NCBI RefSeq assembly: GCF_000525835.1
Contig: NZ_AODD01000001.1
Location: forward strand, 1 to 64,000
Direction: 5' to 3'
From: Listeria grandensis FSL F6-0971
Lineage (GTDB): Bacteria; Bacillota; Bacilli; Lactobacillales; Listeriaceae
DNA: 64,000 bases
This document shows, piece by piece, positions 29,072 through 39,370 of the stretch (positions within the stretch are counted from its first letter, which is position 1; every line of letters starts with the position of its first letter). The notes beneath the pieces are model-generated. The model did no database searches, was not told the DNA's origin, and saw nothing but the letters and a program-made list of their open reading frames with translations. Made by a program: the position numbers and the translations under genes.

Positions 29072-29833
29072 TCTGTATTTCACAGCCTTAAAAAGTTTGG
29101 CCGCAAAAGAAACAAACCGCTATATGCGTATTTGGATACAAACCTTAGTACCACCGGTGATTACCACATCGCTATACTTCGTCATCTTTGGGAACCTGAT
29201 TGGGGGACGAATCGGGCAAGTAGGGGGTTCTCCTACATGGAATTTATCGTACCTGGACTTATTATGATGTCTGTCATCACCAGTTCTTATTCCAATGTCT
29301 CCTCTTCCTTTTTCTCGCAGAAGTTTCAGAAAAATATTGAAGAATTACTGATTGCTCCAGTACCGACACATGTTATTATTTGGGGCTTTGTCCTCGGTGG
29401 GCTAGGTAGGAGTATTCTAGTTGGTGGACTTGTCACGATGGTTTCGCTATTTTTTGTACCACTTCATGTTCATTCATGGTTGCTTGTTATTATTACTCTT
29501 TTCATGACAGCTATTTTATTTTCGTTAGCAGGTTTATTGAATGGTATTTTCGCTCAATCTTTTGATGATGTATCGATAATACCGACCTTTGTTTTGCAAC
29601 CATTAACATATCTTGGCGGCGTCTTTTATGCGATTTCGATGTTACCACCATTTTGGCAAGCTGTTTCAAAAGTGAATCCTATTGTTTATATGGTTTCAGG
29701 ATTCCGATATGGTTTTCTTGGAACAACAGACATCTCTGTTATGTGGTCTGTGGCAATCCTTGTTCTTTTCATTGTAGTACTATATGCCCTATGCTGGTAT
29801 CTGATTGAAAAAGGACGCGGTTTAAGAAGTTAA
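29064..29833 (+). CDS. ABC-2 type permease, one frameshift
   Basis: About 256 residues with six hydrophobic segments: NRYMRIWIQTLVPPVITTSL, FIVPGLIMMSVITSSYSNVS, and later VIIWGFVLGGLG, LLVIITLFMTAILFSLAGLL, PLTYLGGVFYAISMLPPFW and SVAILVLFIVVLYALCWYLI, the ABC2 membrane family pattern. At about 29223-29232 one base is missing (GGGGGTTCTCC): adding one joins GGRIGQVGG to FSYMEFIVPGL. Start ATG 29064 overlaps the ATPase gene with GGAGGGG upstream. Exports an unknown compound. Confidence 0.85.
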
Positions 29834-29839
29834 TAAGGC

Positions 29840-29888
29840 AAAAAATACGTATCAAAAATCTGTTTCAGATTCTGGGTACGTATTTTTT
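29840..29888. terminator. Bidirectional terminator between ABC exporter and ydiF
   Basis: AAAAAATACGTA (29840-29851) pairs with TACGTATTTTTT (29877-29888), flanked by A and T tracts on both sides of a loop that may itself fold. Confidence 0.8.
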
Positions 29889-29913
29889 GTTGCACACGAA
29901 TGATTCTCGTCGA

Positions 29914-31860
29914 TTATTCTTCTAATTCCTCACTAAGTTGTGCCCATTCTTCCATTAAATCTTCGCTCAGTTGCTTCAACAAACCCAGTTGCTCTGTTCT
30001 AGTGTAAGCCGCCTCATGATCTTGATATACTGTGGGATCCAATAATTCTTGCTCTATTTCGCCAATCTTCAGCTCTGATTCTTCCATTTTCGCTTCGATT
30101 TCCTCGAGTTTTCGCTTCTTCTGACGCATCACTTTTTGCTGTTCCTTATCCAAATGATAGGCCTGTTTATTCGTTGCTAGCGATTTTTCATCTGGGCTCT
30201 CTTGCTGTTTTCGTTCCGCATCAAGCCTAGCATGTTCTTTTTGTTCCGCTAATTTATCTTGATAATAATCGTAATCCCCAAGATAAATCTGGGCGTGATT
30301 GGGATACATCTCCACGATTTTAGAAGCAATCCGATTAATAAAATACCGATCATGCGATACGAACAAAATCGTCCCTTCAAAATCAATTAAGGCGGCCTCC
30401 AAAACTTCCTTACTCTCGATGTCCAAATGGTTCGTCGGTTCATCCAAAATCAGTAGATTCGCGCCGATCAAGGTCAGCTTAGCCAACGCTACACGCGCCT
30501 TTTCGCCACCGCTCAGCGTATTAACGACTTTCAAAACATCATCATCTGAGAATAAGAAATTACCAAGCGTCGTACGAATGGTCTGCTCATCTAATTCTGG
30601 ATAATCATCCCACAGCTCGTGCAAAATGGACTTATTCGAATTTAGTTTCGCCTGCTCCTGATCATAATAACCAATCTGAACATTTGTACCGAAACGGAAG
30701 TCGCCAGAAAGAGCAGGAATGTCGCCAATTAACGTTTTCAGTAAAGTCGATTTCCCAATCCCGTTCGGCCCAACAAGCGCGATACTCTCATGACGCTTCA
30801 TGTCGAACGTCAACTTCTCAGAGACCCGCTTATCGACAGCATATCCAATTGCTAAATCCTCTACAAAAAGGACATCTTTACCGCTAGCACGCTCAAATTG
30901 AAAACCAAAATGTGCCGTTTTTTCACTGCCTTGCGGTCGATCCAAACGATCCAATTTTTCTAGCTGTTTCCGCCTGCTTTGTGCCCGTTTAGTTGTCGAC
31001 GCACGCACGATATTTCGCGCTACAAAATCTTCTAATTTTGCGATTTTATCTTGTTGTTTATCGAATTCTTTCCACTGTTGTTCCAACTTCGCCTGTTTTT
31101 GAATGAGGTAACGGGAGTAATTGCCGACATAGCGATCAATCTGCGTACGGCTAATTTCATACACCTGATTTACCACTTTATCAAGAAAATAGCGGTCATG
31201 CGATACAATCAATAAGGCGCCTTTGTAATTTTGCAAATAGGTCTCTAGCCACGAAAGCGTTGCAATATCCAAATGGTTGGTCGGCTCATCGAGAATTAAA
31301 ATATCGTGGCGCGCCAAAAGTAATTTCGCCAATGCGAGCCGCGTTTTCTGACCACCACTTAGTGATTCAATCAATTTCTCATAATCCGCCTCGAAGAAAC
31401 GCAATCCATGCAAAACAGAGCGGATGTCGGCTTCGTATTGGTAACCGCCTTGTTCCTTAAACGTGTGTTGTAGCTGATCATATTCTTGCAACGTCTGCTC
31501 ATATTGGTCTTTGTTCTCGTAAATTGCGGGATCACCAAGCCGTTCTTCTAGCCCACGTAATTCCTGTTCCATCGCTTGCAAGCCGGTAAAAACAGTTAAC
31601 ATCTCCGCCCATATTGTTTTCGTCGATTCAAGACCTGTGTTCTGCGCTAAATAGCCAATTTGAACATGTTTAGGCTTGGAAATCGTCCCACCATCGTAGC
31701 TAATCTGCCCAGCAATAATCTTCAAAAGTGTTGATTTCCCAGCACCATTTCGTCCCACAAGCGCAATGCGGTCATTCGTTTGTACTTCTAATTTTATATT
31801 TTCTAATATCGTTTCAGCGCCAAAATTCTTGACAATCTGTTGTACTTGTAAAAGTATCAT
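29914..31860 (-). CDS. ydiF: ABC-F ATPase YdiF
   Basis: 648-residue soluble ABC-F protein with two ATPase domains and no membrane segments. Walker A GRNGAGKST and GPNGIGKST, signatures LSGGQKTR and LSGGEKAR, Walker B LILDEPTNHLDI twice, the inter-domain linker at about 240-310 and a coiled-coil C-terminal tail (KRKLEEIEAKMEESELKIGEIEQEL core). ABC-F proteins of this type act on the ribosomal E site to relieve stalling; this one resembles housekeeping YdiF of B. subtilis, which also neighbours rex. Start ATG 31860. Divergent from rex. Confidence 0.87.
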   Translation of the reverse strand: MILLQVQQIVKNFGAETILENIKLEVQTNDRIALVGRNGAGKSTLLKIIAGQISYDGGTISKPKHVQIGYLAQNTGLESTKTIWAEMLTVFTGLQAMEQELRGLEERLGDPAIYENKDQYEQTLQEYDQLQHTFKEQGGYQYEADIRSVLHGLRFFEADYEKLIESLSGGQKTRLALAKLLLARHDILILDEPTNHLDIATLSWLETYLQNYKGALLIVSHDRYFLDKVVNQVYEISRTQIDRYVGNYSRYLIQKQAKLEQQWKEFDKQQDKIAKLEDFVARNIVRASTTKRAQSRRKQLEKLDRLDRPQGSEKTAHFGFQFERASGKDVLFVEDLAIGYAVDKRVSEKLTFDMKRHESIALVGPNGIGKSTLLKTLIGDIPALSGDFRFGTNVQIGYYDQEQAKLNSNKSILHELWDDYPELDEQTIRTTLGNFLFSDDDVLKVVNTLSGGEKARVALAKLTLIGANLLILDEPTNHLDIESKEVLEAALIDFEGTILFVSHDRYFINRIASKIVEMYPNHAQIYLGDYDYYQDKLAEQKEHARLDAERKQQESPDEKSLATNKQAYHLDKEQQKVMRQKKRKLEEIEAKMEESELKIGEIEQELLDPTVYQDHEAAYTRTEQLGLLKQLSEDLMEEWAQLSEELEE

Positions 31861-31962
31861 ATTGTTTACCCCTTCAACTTTAAATATCTATATCCTCCTA
31901 GTTTATCGCAAAGCAAGCGTAGAAGCAATGGTCTGAGAAAGGAAACGCTTACGATAATAAAA

Positions 31963-32018
31963 TTCACAAACTTTATATTGTGAAAATGTTAGCAATTTGG
32001 TATATTTTGCTGTATAAT
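31963..32018 (+). promoter_or_regulatory. rex promoter with Rex-like half sites
   Basis: TTAGCA (31989-31994), 18-nt spacer and TATAAT (32013-32018) form a promoter. Overlapping its -35 is TTGTGAAAATGTTAGCAA (31978-31995), resembling the Rex operator TTGTGAAATATTTCACAA (left half perfect, right half 5 of 7). TTCACAA (31963-31969) stands 8 bp upstream in inverted orientation. Autoregulation is therefore likely. Confidence 0.6.
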
Positions 32019-32071
32019 AGAAGATAAGAAGATTTGTAACAAAATAGTAACAAACTTTTTGAGCAAAAACA

Positions 32072-32089
32072 TTGTGAAATTTATGTGAA
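32072..32089 (+). promoter_or_regulatory. Second Rex-like half site in the rex leader
   Basis: TTGTGAAATTTATGTGAA: perfect left half, poor right half, downstream of the presumed start of transcription. Tentative. Confidence 0.3.
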
Positions 32090-32242
32090 ATGTTTATAGT
32101 GAATAAGCAAGCATGTGAAATGAACAACGATAGAATTAGCGCAATCGTTTTTGTTGTAAATGCATGTTTAGTAGCACAAGGAAGAAGGAGCACCAGTTGC
32201 TTTTTTATCCACTTAAAATCAAAAGGAAGAAGGGAAACAAAC

Positions 32243-32884
32243 ATGATCGAGGAAACGGGCAAGATTCCACAAGCCACAGCAAAGCGTTTGCCGCTGTACC
32301 ACCGTTATTTAAAGTATCTACACGAATCAGGTAAGGAGCGAGTATCATCCGCAGAATTAAGCGAGGCCGTGAAAGTGGACTCAGCAACGATTCGCCGTGA
32401 TTTCTCCTATTTTGGAGCGCTTGGTAAGAAAGGTTACGGTTACAATGTGTCCTATATTTTGGATTTCTTTAGTAAAACACTGAGTCAAGACAAGCAAACC
32501 AATGTAGCTATTATCGGGGTCGGTAACTTAGGGACTGCACTATTACACTACAATTTCATGAAAAATAATAATATAAAAATTGTCGCGGCATTTGATGTCG
32601 ATGCGAATAAAGTTGGAACAGTACAGCAGGATATTCCAATTTATCACTTAAATGACATGCAAGATTTGCTAAAAGAAAACAAAGTCGAAGTCGTGATATT
32701 GACAGTACCGTCTGATGAGGCGCAAACAACGGTCGACCGTTTGCTAGAAGCTGATGTGAAAGGAATCTTAAACTTTACTCCAGCACGTATCAGTGTACCA
32801 AAACATGTGCGCGTGCATCACATCGATTTGACAACTGAATTACAAACACTGATTTACTTCTTGGAAAACTATCCAAATAAATAA
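32243..32884 (+). CDS. rex: Redox-sensing transcriptional repressor Rex
   Basis: 213 residues. N-terminal winged helix ([40 protein letters not shown]) and a C-terminal Rossmann NAD(H) domain with [12 protein letters not shown] and the [20 protein letters not shown] loop and swapped final helix. Rex senses the NADH/NAD+ ratio and releases fermentation and respiration genes when NADH is high. Start ATG 32243 with AAGGAAGAAGGGA upstream; the frame is open further back to 32090 but those residues are not Rex-like. Monocistronic, with Rex-like sites in its own promoter. Confidence 0.95.
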   Translation: MIEETGKIPQATAKRLPLYHRYLKYLHESGKERVSSAELSEAVKVDSATIRRDFSYFGALGKKGYGYNVSYILDFFSKTLSQDKQTNVAIIGVGNLGTALLHYNFMKNNNIKIVAAFDVDANKVGTVQQDIPIYHLNDMQDLLKENKVEVVILTVPSDEAQTTVDRLLEADVKGILNFTPARISVPKHVRVHHIDLTTELQTLIYFLENYPNK

Positions 32885-32936
32885 TGAAAACCTTGGCCAG
32901 ACAATTGCGTTTGGCTTTTTTGATTGGAGAGGCGTT

Positions 32937-33745
32937 ATGATGCGAAATAAGCTGTTGGAAAGGATTGTAGCGTGGGGCGAAGAACAGGCGCAGGTTCGAG
33001 CATTGGTGCTGGAAGGATCACTTGCGAAACAACAAGGCATTGACGAATTATCAGATGTAGATATCAACGTTTGGTATGAAGGCGAAATTTCATTTGGAAA
33101 AACAATCCCTTGGCTTGCCGACATCGGCGATGTGCTGATCGAAAACCGACTACAGATGGAAACGCCAGCAGGATGATAAACACGCAGCTCGTTATTTTTG
33201 GGAACGGCGTGAAAGTAGATTTCTCCTTTTGGCCGGTTTCACTGCTTGAAAAAGCGTTTCCTTACTATGAAAAACTCGAAATCTTGCTGGATAAAGATTC
33301 ACAGGCGGGACAAATCAAACAATGCATATCTGAAAAAAACGGAGCAAGGATGGAAAAAGCCGAATTTGACCGGATCATCAATGAATTTTGGTTCGAATTA
33401 CACTACGTTGCGAAGTTCTTAAAACGAGGAGAAATTTGGTTTGTGCAAGGAATCCAAGCTGGTATTAGAGAGAATTACTTGCTACCTTTACTGGAAGAAA
33501 GCGCACGTTTGAAGGGACAGAAGCTATCTTTTTCAGGTCGGAAAATCGAAAATTGGACAGACACAACACGTTTAGCAGCCATTTTTGCAGATTACTCATT
33601 AGCTTCCAATTGGCAGGCGATGTGGGAAGAGATCGCTTTATTTGAGGAGATATCGAATTTTATCGCCTTACAGTACCATTTTGCCCTTCCTCAAGTTAAA
33701 ATAGAAAGAATGAAAAATTTACTTCGCGGAATTCAGGAGGGATAA
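32937..33745 (+). CDS. AadE/AadK-like 6-nucleotidyltransferase, one frameshift
   Basis: About 269 residues. Nucleotidyltransferase fold: LVLEGSLAKQQGIDELSDVDINVW has the GS...D-x-D metal motif, followed after the break by INTQLVIFGNGVKVDFSFWP with the third acidic residue. The C-terminal helical part (EFWFELHYVAKFLKRGEIWF, IRENYLLPLLE) matches aminoglycoside 6-adenylyltransferases such as AadK. Between 33170 and 33175 one base is missing: METPAG stops at TGA, but adding a base gives a read-through into MINTQL. Start ATG 32937, 7 nt after GGAG. Whether it modifies streptomycin is unknown. Followed 2 bp later by the AlkZ-like gene. Confidence 0.75.
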
Positions 33746-33747
33746 GC

Positions 33748-34812
33748 ATGTTTACACAAAACGAAATAACACAAATCAGGCTTCATAAGCTCGGAATGGT
33801 AGAAAAATTTGATGACCCGAGCCGCTTCATGCACCAAACTATCGCCTTGCAGTCGCAAAATCATCAGCCAGCACTTGTGAACTTGTTACAGCATGTGGCT
33901 ATGACATGGGAAGAGGCGGGCCGATTTTTTGAAGAGAAAAGCGTGATAAAAATCTGGGCAAACCGACTGACGCTACATACATTTCTAGCAGAGGACTGGG
34001 AAATGGTCTATCGTGTTTTTGGCACGAGAACGAATATTGTCCACCGACTTTGCCAAAAAGAAGGCGCTGATTTAGAGGCGATTTTAGCGGAGATGGACGG
34101 GCTTGGAAGGCGGCAGGAAATCATCAGTCGCAAAGAATTAGAAGCTATAATTGGGGATTATTCCTCACAAGTCACCTCAGGAATTATTGCACAGGCTGCG
34201 ATACAGGGAAGTTTATACTTATTGCCGTCAAGCGATGGGATTAGAAATTATAGTCATAGAATGAGGTTGGGAAATTATGAAGAATGGGAATCCGATCCAG
34301 TGCGTAATCAGGAAGCGATGAAGCATTTAATCCGCCGTTATTTGAGTGGTTACGGTCCAGCAACATGGAAGGATTTCAGGCATTGGAGTGGTTTGAACGC
34401 TGGTGAAATCAAAGCGGCGACACTTTGTTTAGCAGATGAGCTAGATACTTTTGAAATAGAGGGTGAATCCTACGTTGCTCTAGAAGGCGAGAAAGTTCCG
34501 ACAGAAGCAACTCGAGTATTTTTAACAGGGAAGTTTGACCAGTCGATCATCGCTTATAAAGATCCGACATGGATTATGACAGACGCACAGCGAAAATCCG
34601 CTTGGACGGTCAATGGTCACTGCTCAGCGATTATCATAGCTGGAAACCGGGCAGTGGGGCTTTGGAAATATGAATGGAAAAAAGACATCTTACAGTTTAC
34701 CGTTTCGTATTTTGAAGAAGCAAGTTTTCAAGCGGAAATAAAGCAGGAGCTTGAGCGTTTCGCATCACGAATCGAACCGATCCCAGCAGAAATTAAATAT
34801 GTAGGCATATAA
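33748..34812 (+). CDS. Winged-helix AlkZ/YcaQ-like DNA glycosylase family protein
   Basis: 354 residues of the HTH_42 family of winged-helix DNA glycosylases that unhook bulky or crosslinked alkylated bases. The N-terminal catalytic QxQ motif appears as ALQSQNHQ (Q36 and Q38 region); YLSGYGPATWKDFRHWSGL is the family's central winged-helix hallmark, and the GKFDQSIIAYKDP segment matches the usual xxFDxLIxxR/K region. Start ATG 33748 after CAGGAGGGATAAGC. Transcribed with the nucleotidyltransferase. Role in repair or in self-resistance to a genotoxin is inferred from the family. Confidence 0.72.
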   Translation: MFTQNEITQIRLHKLGMVEKFDDPSRFMHQTIALQSQNHQPALVNLLQHVAMTWEEAGRFFEEKSVIKIWANRLTLHTFLAEDWEMVYRVFGTRTNIVHRLCQKEGADLEAILAEMDGLGRRQEIISRKELEAIIGDYSSQVTSGIIAQAAIQGSLYLLPSSDGIRNYSHRMRLGNYEEWESDPVRNQEAMKHLIRRYLSGYGPATWKDFRHWSGLNAGEIKAATLCLADELDTFEIEGESYVALEGEKVPTEATRVFLTGKFDQSIIAYKDPTWIMTDAQRKSAWTVNGHCSAIIIAGNRAVGLWKYEWKKDILQFTVSYFEEASFQAEIKQELERFASRIEPIPAEIKYVGI

Positions 34813-34845
34813 AAAGAGCAGGAATTATCCTACTCTTTTTTTTTT
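34811..34845. terminator. Bidirectional terminator, AlkZ-like gene and ydiK
   Basis: AAAAAGAGcAGGA and TCCTaCTCTTTTT with loop ATTA, then further T. The ydiK stop codon lies in the loop. Confidence 0.75.
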
Positions 34846-35022
34846 CGTCAAGCCAACTAGAACAAATTTTATCCCAGTCACTAAATTCACGGTCGCCATC
34901 GCAATCATCAAAAATGTCATAAATGTCCAACCGCTCATGTTCACCTGACTTATCGCAAAGTAGGTAAAAACAATAGTGAGCACTAAATAAATAAGGCCTT
35001 GCATTGCTAATGGGTTTTTCAT
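34825..35022 (-). CDS. ydiK: YdiK family small membrane protein (DUF4305)
   Basis: 65 residues with two hydrophobic segments (MQGLIYLVLTIVFTYFAISQ; FMTFLMIAMATVNLVTGIKF) and a basic tail KKKRVG. Start ATG 35022, 6 nt after GGAGG. Length, topology and position beside ydiL, groES and rex match B. subtilis YdiK. It overlaps ydiL by 4 bp (ATGA) and is translated with it. Function unknown. Confidence 0.75.
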   Translation of the reverse strand: MKNPLAMQGLIYLVLTIVFTYFAISQVNMSGWTFMTFLMIAMATVNLVTGIKFVLVGLTKKKRVG

Positions 35023-35714
35023 GATCCGCCTCCGATTAAGAACTGACCAAGCATCGCGATACCATTCATCAACATATGCGCTGCAATTGGTACAGCAATT
35101 CGTTTTGTTTTCGTATAAATATAGCACAGAATCAGCGCGATTACGACGTACACGAGTAAAAAGGACAGGTCCATGTGCATTAAACCAAAGAAGACCGAAC
35201 TAATCACAGCAGCAACATGAATATTCATACGGGAAGCAAGTCCACCGAAAATAATTTTACGGAAAACAATCTCCTCTAAAATAGGCGCTAAGATCGACGT
35301 AAACACAATCATGAGCGGGACAGCCCGAGCGAGTTCTCCAAGCATTTCCGTGTTCGGGGATTCACCAGTAATACCAAACTGGCTCATGACAAATACACAG
35401 ATTGACTGACCAAACAATAGGGCGATAAAGCCTAGTATGGCATAAGCGGTACTTTTTCCGATCGACGTCGGTTCCCCTTTTTCGATTTTAGTTGTCCGTG
35501 GCTGCTTCCGAAGTAGCGACCAAATAATAATAACCGCCACTAGATTACTAAATACGCTCCAGTAGACAGAGGCGTATGTCAATACTTGTTTATCCGATAA
35601 TTCTGTCGTCGCGCGCAGGATTCCCATCACAATTGGAGCACCAATTAAAGACGAAAAATACGCGGCAAAGTATGTAAGTAGTACATACCAATAACGTCTA
35701 TTCAAAACTAACAC
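35019..35714 (-). CDS. ydiL: CPBP (Abi/CAAX) membrane metalloprotease YdiL
   Basis: 231-residue polytopic protein of the CPBP intramembrane protease family. Three motifs are intact: EEIVFRK (EExxxR), FFGLMHM (FxxxH) and HMLMNG (HxxxN/B), which bind the metal. Start set at GTG 35714; TTG 35705 is a good alternative, since GGAAAGG is nearer the usual distance from it. Gene order ydiL-ydiK next to divergent groESL equals that of B. subtilis. Substrate unknown. Confidence 0.82.
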   Translation of the reverse strand: MLVLNRRYWYVLLTYFAAYFSSLIGAPIVMGILRATTELSDKQVLTYASVYWSVFSNLVAVIIIWSLLRKQPRTTKIEKGEPTSIGKSTAYAILGFIALLFGQSICVFVMSQFGITGESPNTEMLGELARAVPLMIVFTSILAPILEEIVFRKIIFGGLASRMNIHVAAVISSVFFGLMHMDLSFLLVYVVIALILCYIYTKTKRIAVPIAAHMLMNGIAMLGQFLIGGGS

Positions 35715-35828
35715 GACCTTTCCATTATAGGTAACACTACTTTCATTAAATACTTTTCCATTGTACTAATTATCCGCGCAACAATCAACAAAGGGCACGC
35801 AAAGGAGAAAAAAATTAGGTGCAAATAC

Positions 35829-35857
35829 TTGCATTTTAGCTACATTTTTTATAATAT
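35829..35857 (+). promoter_or_regulatory. Promoter of groES-groEL
   Basis: TTGCAT (35829-35834), then TAATAT (35852-35857) after 17 nt, or TATAAT (35850-35855) after 15 nt. The CIRCE operator begins 10 bp downstream. Confidence 0.6.
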
Positions 35858-35867
35858 AAGAAGTGGG

Positions 35868-35894
35868 TTAGCACTCTGATGTTAAGAGTGCTAA
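35868..35894 (+). promoter_or_regulatory. CIRCE operator (HrcA)
   Basis: TTAGCACTC-N9-GAGTGCTAA, a perfect match to the CIRCE element bound by HrcA, located between the promoter and groES. Confidence 0.97.
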
Positions 35895-35929
35895 AAATCA
35901 TAAACATAGACTTGAGGAGGTTGTTTTAA

Positions 35930-36214
35930 TTGTTAAAACCATTAGGAGATCGCGTTATTATCGAAGTTTTGGAAGCAGAAGAGAAAACGGCAAGTGGTAT
36001 CGTACTACCAGATTCGGCGCAAGAAAAGCCACAAGAAGGTAAAGTCGTAGCAGTCGGAAGCGGCCGCGTGCTAGATAACGGCGACATCGCGCCACTAGAA
36101 GTTGCAGAACAAGATCACATTATTTTCTCCAAATACTCAGGTACAGAAGTAACATATGACGGAAAAGATTACTTGATTGTACGCGAATCGGACATACTTG
36201 CAGTAGTGAAATAA
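35930..36214 (+). CDS. groES: Co-chaperonin GroES
   Basis: 94-residue heptameric lid of the GroEL chaperonin. [29 protein letters not shown] includes the mobile loop; [26 protein letters not shown] closes the family pattern. Start TTG 35930, 9 nt after GAGGAGG. Controlled by HrcA through CIRCE. Unusually, groEL begins 389 bp downstream, with structured repeats in between. Confidence 0.97.
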   Translation: MLKPLGDRVIIEVLEAEEKTASGIVLPDSAQEKPQEGKVVAVGSGRVLDNGDIAPLEVAEQDHIIFSKYSGTEVTYDGKDYLIVRESDILAVVK

Positions 36215-36335
36215 GGAAGCAGAAAGAGCTCGTTATCCTCGAAAAAATTTGTTAGGGGGCGCAGTGAAAATCGGAACTTGGTTTTTGCGGAGGCACCGAA
36301 AATTTCGAGAGGTTGGCTCTTGAGGCTGGACTGGG
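36211..36335 (+). repeat. Structured repeat copy 1 (groES-groEL spacer)
   Basis: First of two tandem units of about 125 bp, each beginning ATAAGGAAGCAGA and ending GGCTGGACTGGG. The core of 98 bp folds: AAGAGC (36224-36229) pairs with GCTCTT (36316-36321), and CCTCGAAA with TTTCGAGAGG inside. Shares ATTTGTTAGG and TTGGTTTTTG with copy 3. Confidence 0.85.
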
Positions 36336-36461
36336 ATAAGGAAGCAGAATCGGCTCGTTCAGCTCCGAAAAAAACTGGGGCGGCCGCAATGAAAACCTGA
36401 ACTTGATTTTTGTGAAGGGCGTGAAGTTTTCGAGAGGTTAGCCGATGGAGGCTGGACTGGG
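36336..36461 (+). repeat. Structured repeat copy 2 (groES-groEL spacer)
   Basis: Second tandem unit. Outer stem ATCGGC (36349-36354) with GCCGAT (36441-36446): three of six pairs differ from copy 1, all by compensating changes. A third partial start ATAAGGAAGC follows at 36462, then a further possible stem GCTGAG (36475-36480) / CTCAGC (36548-36553). Confidence 0.85.
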
Positions 36462-36474
36462 ATAAGGAAGCTAA

Positions 36475-38234
<1,760 letters not shown>

Positions 38235-38271
38235 GACAAGTTTCGACTTGTTAAGGATATAAGAAACGATA

Positions 38272-38320
38272 CAAAAATTCCGAATTGGCATATTCACCTT
38301 GCTGGTTCGGGATTTTTTTA
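38272..38320 (+). terminator. Terminator of groES-groEL
   Basis: AATTCCGAA (38277-38285) pairs with TTCGGGATT (38306-38314) with a mismatch, followed by TTTTT; a smaller stem ACAAG-TTTCGA-CTTGT lies just after the stop codon. Confidence 0.7.
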
Positions 38321-38335
38321 TAGTAAGGTTTAAAT

Positions 38336-38364
38336 TTGCCAACATTTTACTTATGGTTTATAGT
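38336..38364 (+). promoter_or_regulatory. Promoter of the SDR gene
   Basis: TTGCCA (38336-38341), 17-nt spacer, TATAGT (38359-38364), 35 bp before the start codon. Confidence 0.6.
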
Positions 38365-38399
38365 GGAAGCGATATAACGAATAGGAGGAGACTTAAGCT

Positions 38400-39119
38400 A
38401 TGACAAAAAAAGTGTTTATTACCGGGGCAAATAAGGGGATTGGCAAGCAAATCGCGCATCAGATGGGAAACAACGGGTGGACTGTTTTGTTAGGGGCACG
38501 TGACGAGAGCCGTGGACTTACAGCTGCGAATGAGCTTAAAACTGAGGGCATTGATGCGATTTACGTAAACATTGATTTGCAGCGCCATGAAACGATTTTG
38601 ACAGCAGCAGATACGATTAAATCACAACATCCAGACCTTACGATGTTAATCAATAATGCGGCGATTCCAGGTGACATGGGAAAACCCGGCTACGATTTCA
38701 CTTTAGATGAGCTAAGAGAAGTCATGGAAACGAATGTTTTTGGCACATTTGAACTTACACAACAATTGTTACCGATACTTGAAGAAAATAGTGGACGAAT
38801 CCTAAATATCTCGATACCAATTGGGATGTCAGATTTCTTTAACCCATTCGCCTATAAAATGAGTAAGGCGGCGCTGAATGCGATGACACAAAGCCTTGCC
38901 CAGAATTTCTCAAAGGCAGAAAAACCGCTTGAGATTTTTGCCATTATGCCAGGCGGAACAACAACAGATTTGAATGATAACATGAAAGCTGATTTCATGA
39001 AGACGGCTCCTGAGGCAGGAAAATTAATCGCCGACATTATTTTTGATGGGAAAAATCACAATAGCGAAATCATTAATTTCAATGGTAAAGTAGCGGATTA
39101 TAATAACGGATTATTTTAA
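38400..39119 (+). CDS. Short-chain dehydrogenase/reductase
   Basis: 239-residue classical SDR. NAD(P)-binding TGANKGIG near the N-terminus, structural NNAA, catalytic Ser in ILNISIPIG and the YKMSK (YxxxK) pair. The Arg in LGARDESR after strand 2 suggests NADP(H). PGGTTTDLN follows where cofactor loops close. Start ATG 38400 after GGAGGAGAC. Similar to carbonyl reductases of the C-factor type; substrate unknown. Single gene with its own promoter. Confidence 0.85.
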   Translation: MTKKVFITGANKGIGKQIAHQMGNNGWTVLLGARDESRGLTAANELKTEGIDAIYVNIDLQRHETILTAADTIKSQHPDLTMLINNAAIPGDMGKPGYDFTLDELREVMETNVFGTFELTQQLLPILEENSGRILNISIPIGMSDFFNPFAYKMSKAALNAMTQSLAQNFSKAEKPLEIFAIMPGGTTTDLNDNMKADFMKTAPEAGKLIADIIFDGKNHNSEIINFNGKVADYNNGLF

Positions 39120-39370
39120 ACATTTATTTGGGCGTTTGGTTGCCTTTAGCGCTATCTACATGCGAATTAATGCTTTAGAACTTCTGGTGAGATATGATAT
39201 CTTACCAGATTTTTTAATGGAATTTCTACTTTATTATTTTCTTCTCTCTAGGTTTTCTGTCATTTTATTGAAAGTCTGGCTTCCCTTGAAGAAAAAAGTT
39301 ATACTAAAAAGAAAAGGAGTGGTTTATCATCAGTCCTTACCAGTAATTCATAGAAAAGAGGAGTGCTTAG

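Noticed and set aside
31940..31953. cre-like site AGGAAACGCTTACG upstream of ydiF
   Set aside because: Two key positions of the catabolite-control consensus disagree and no sugar gene is adjacent.
32090..32242. N-terminal extension of rex
   Set aside because: The residues before MIEETGK are not Rex-like and the region contains promoter and operator elements.
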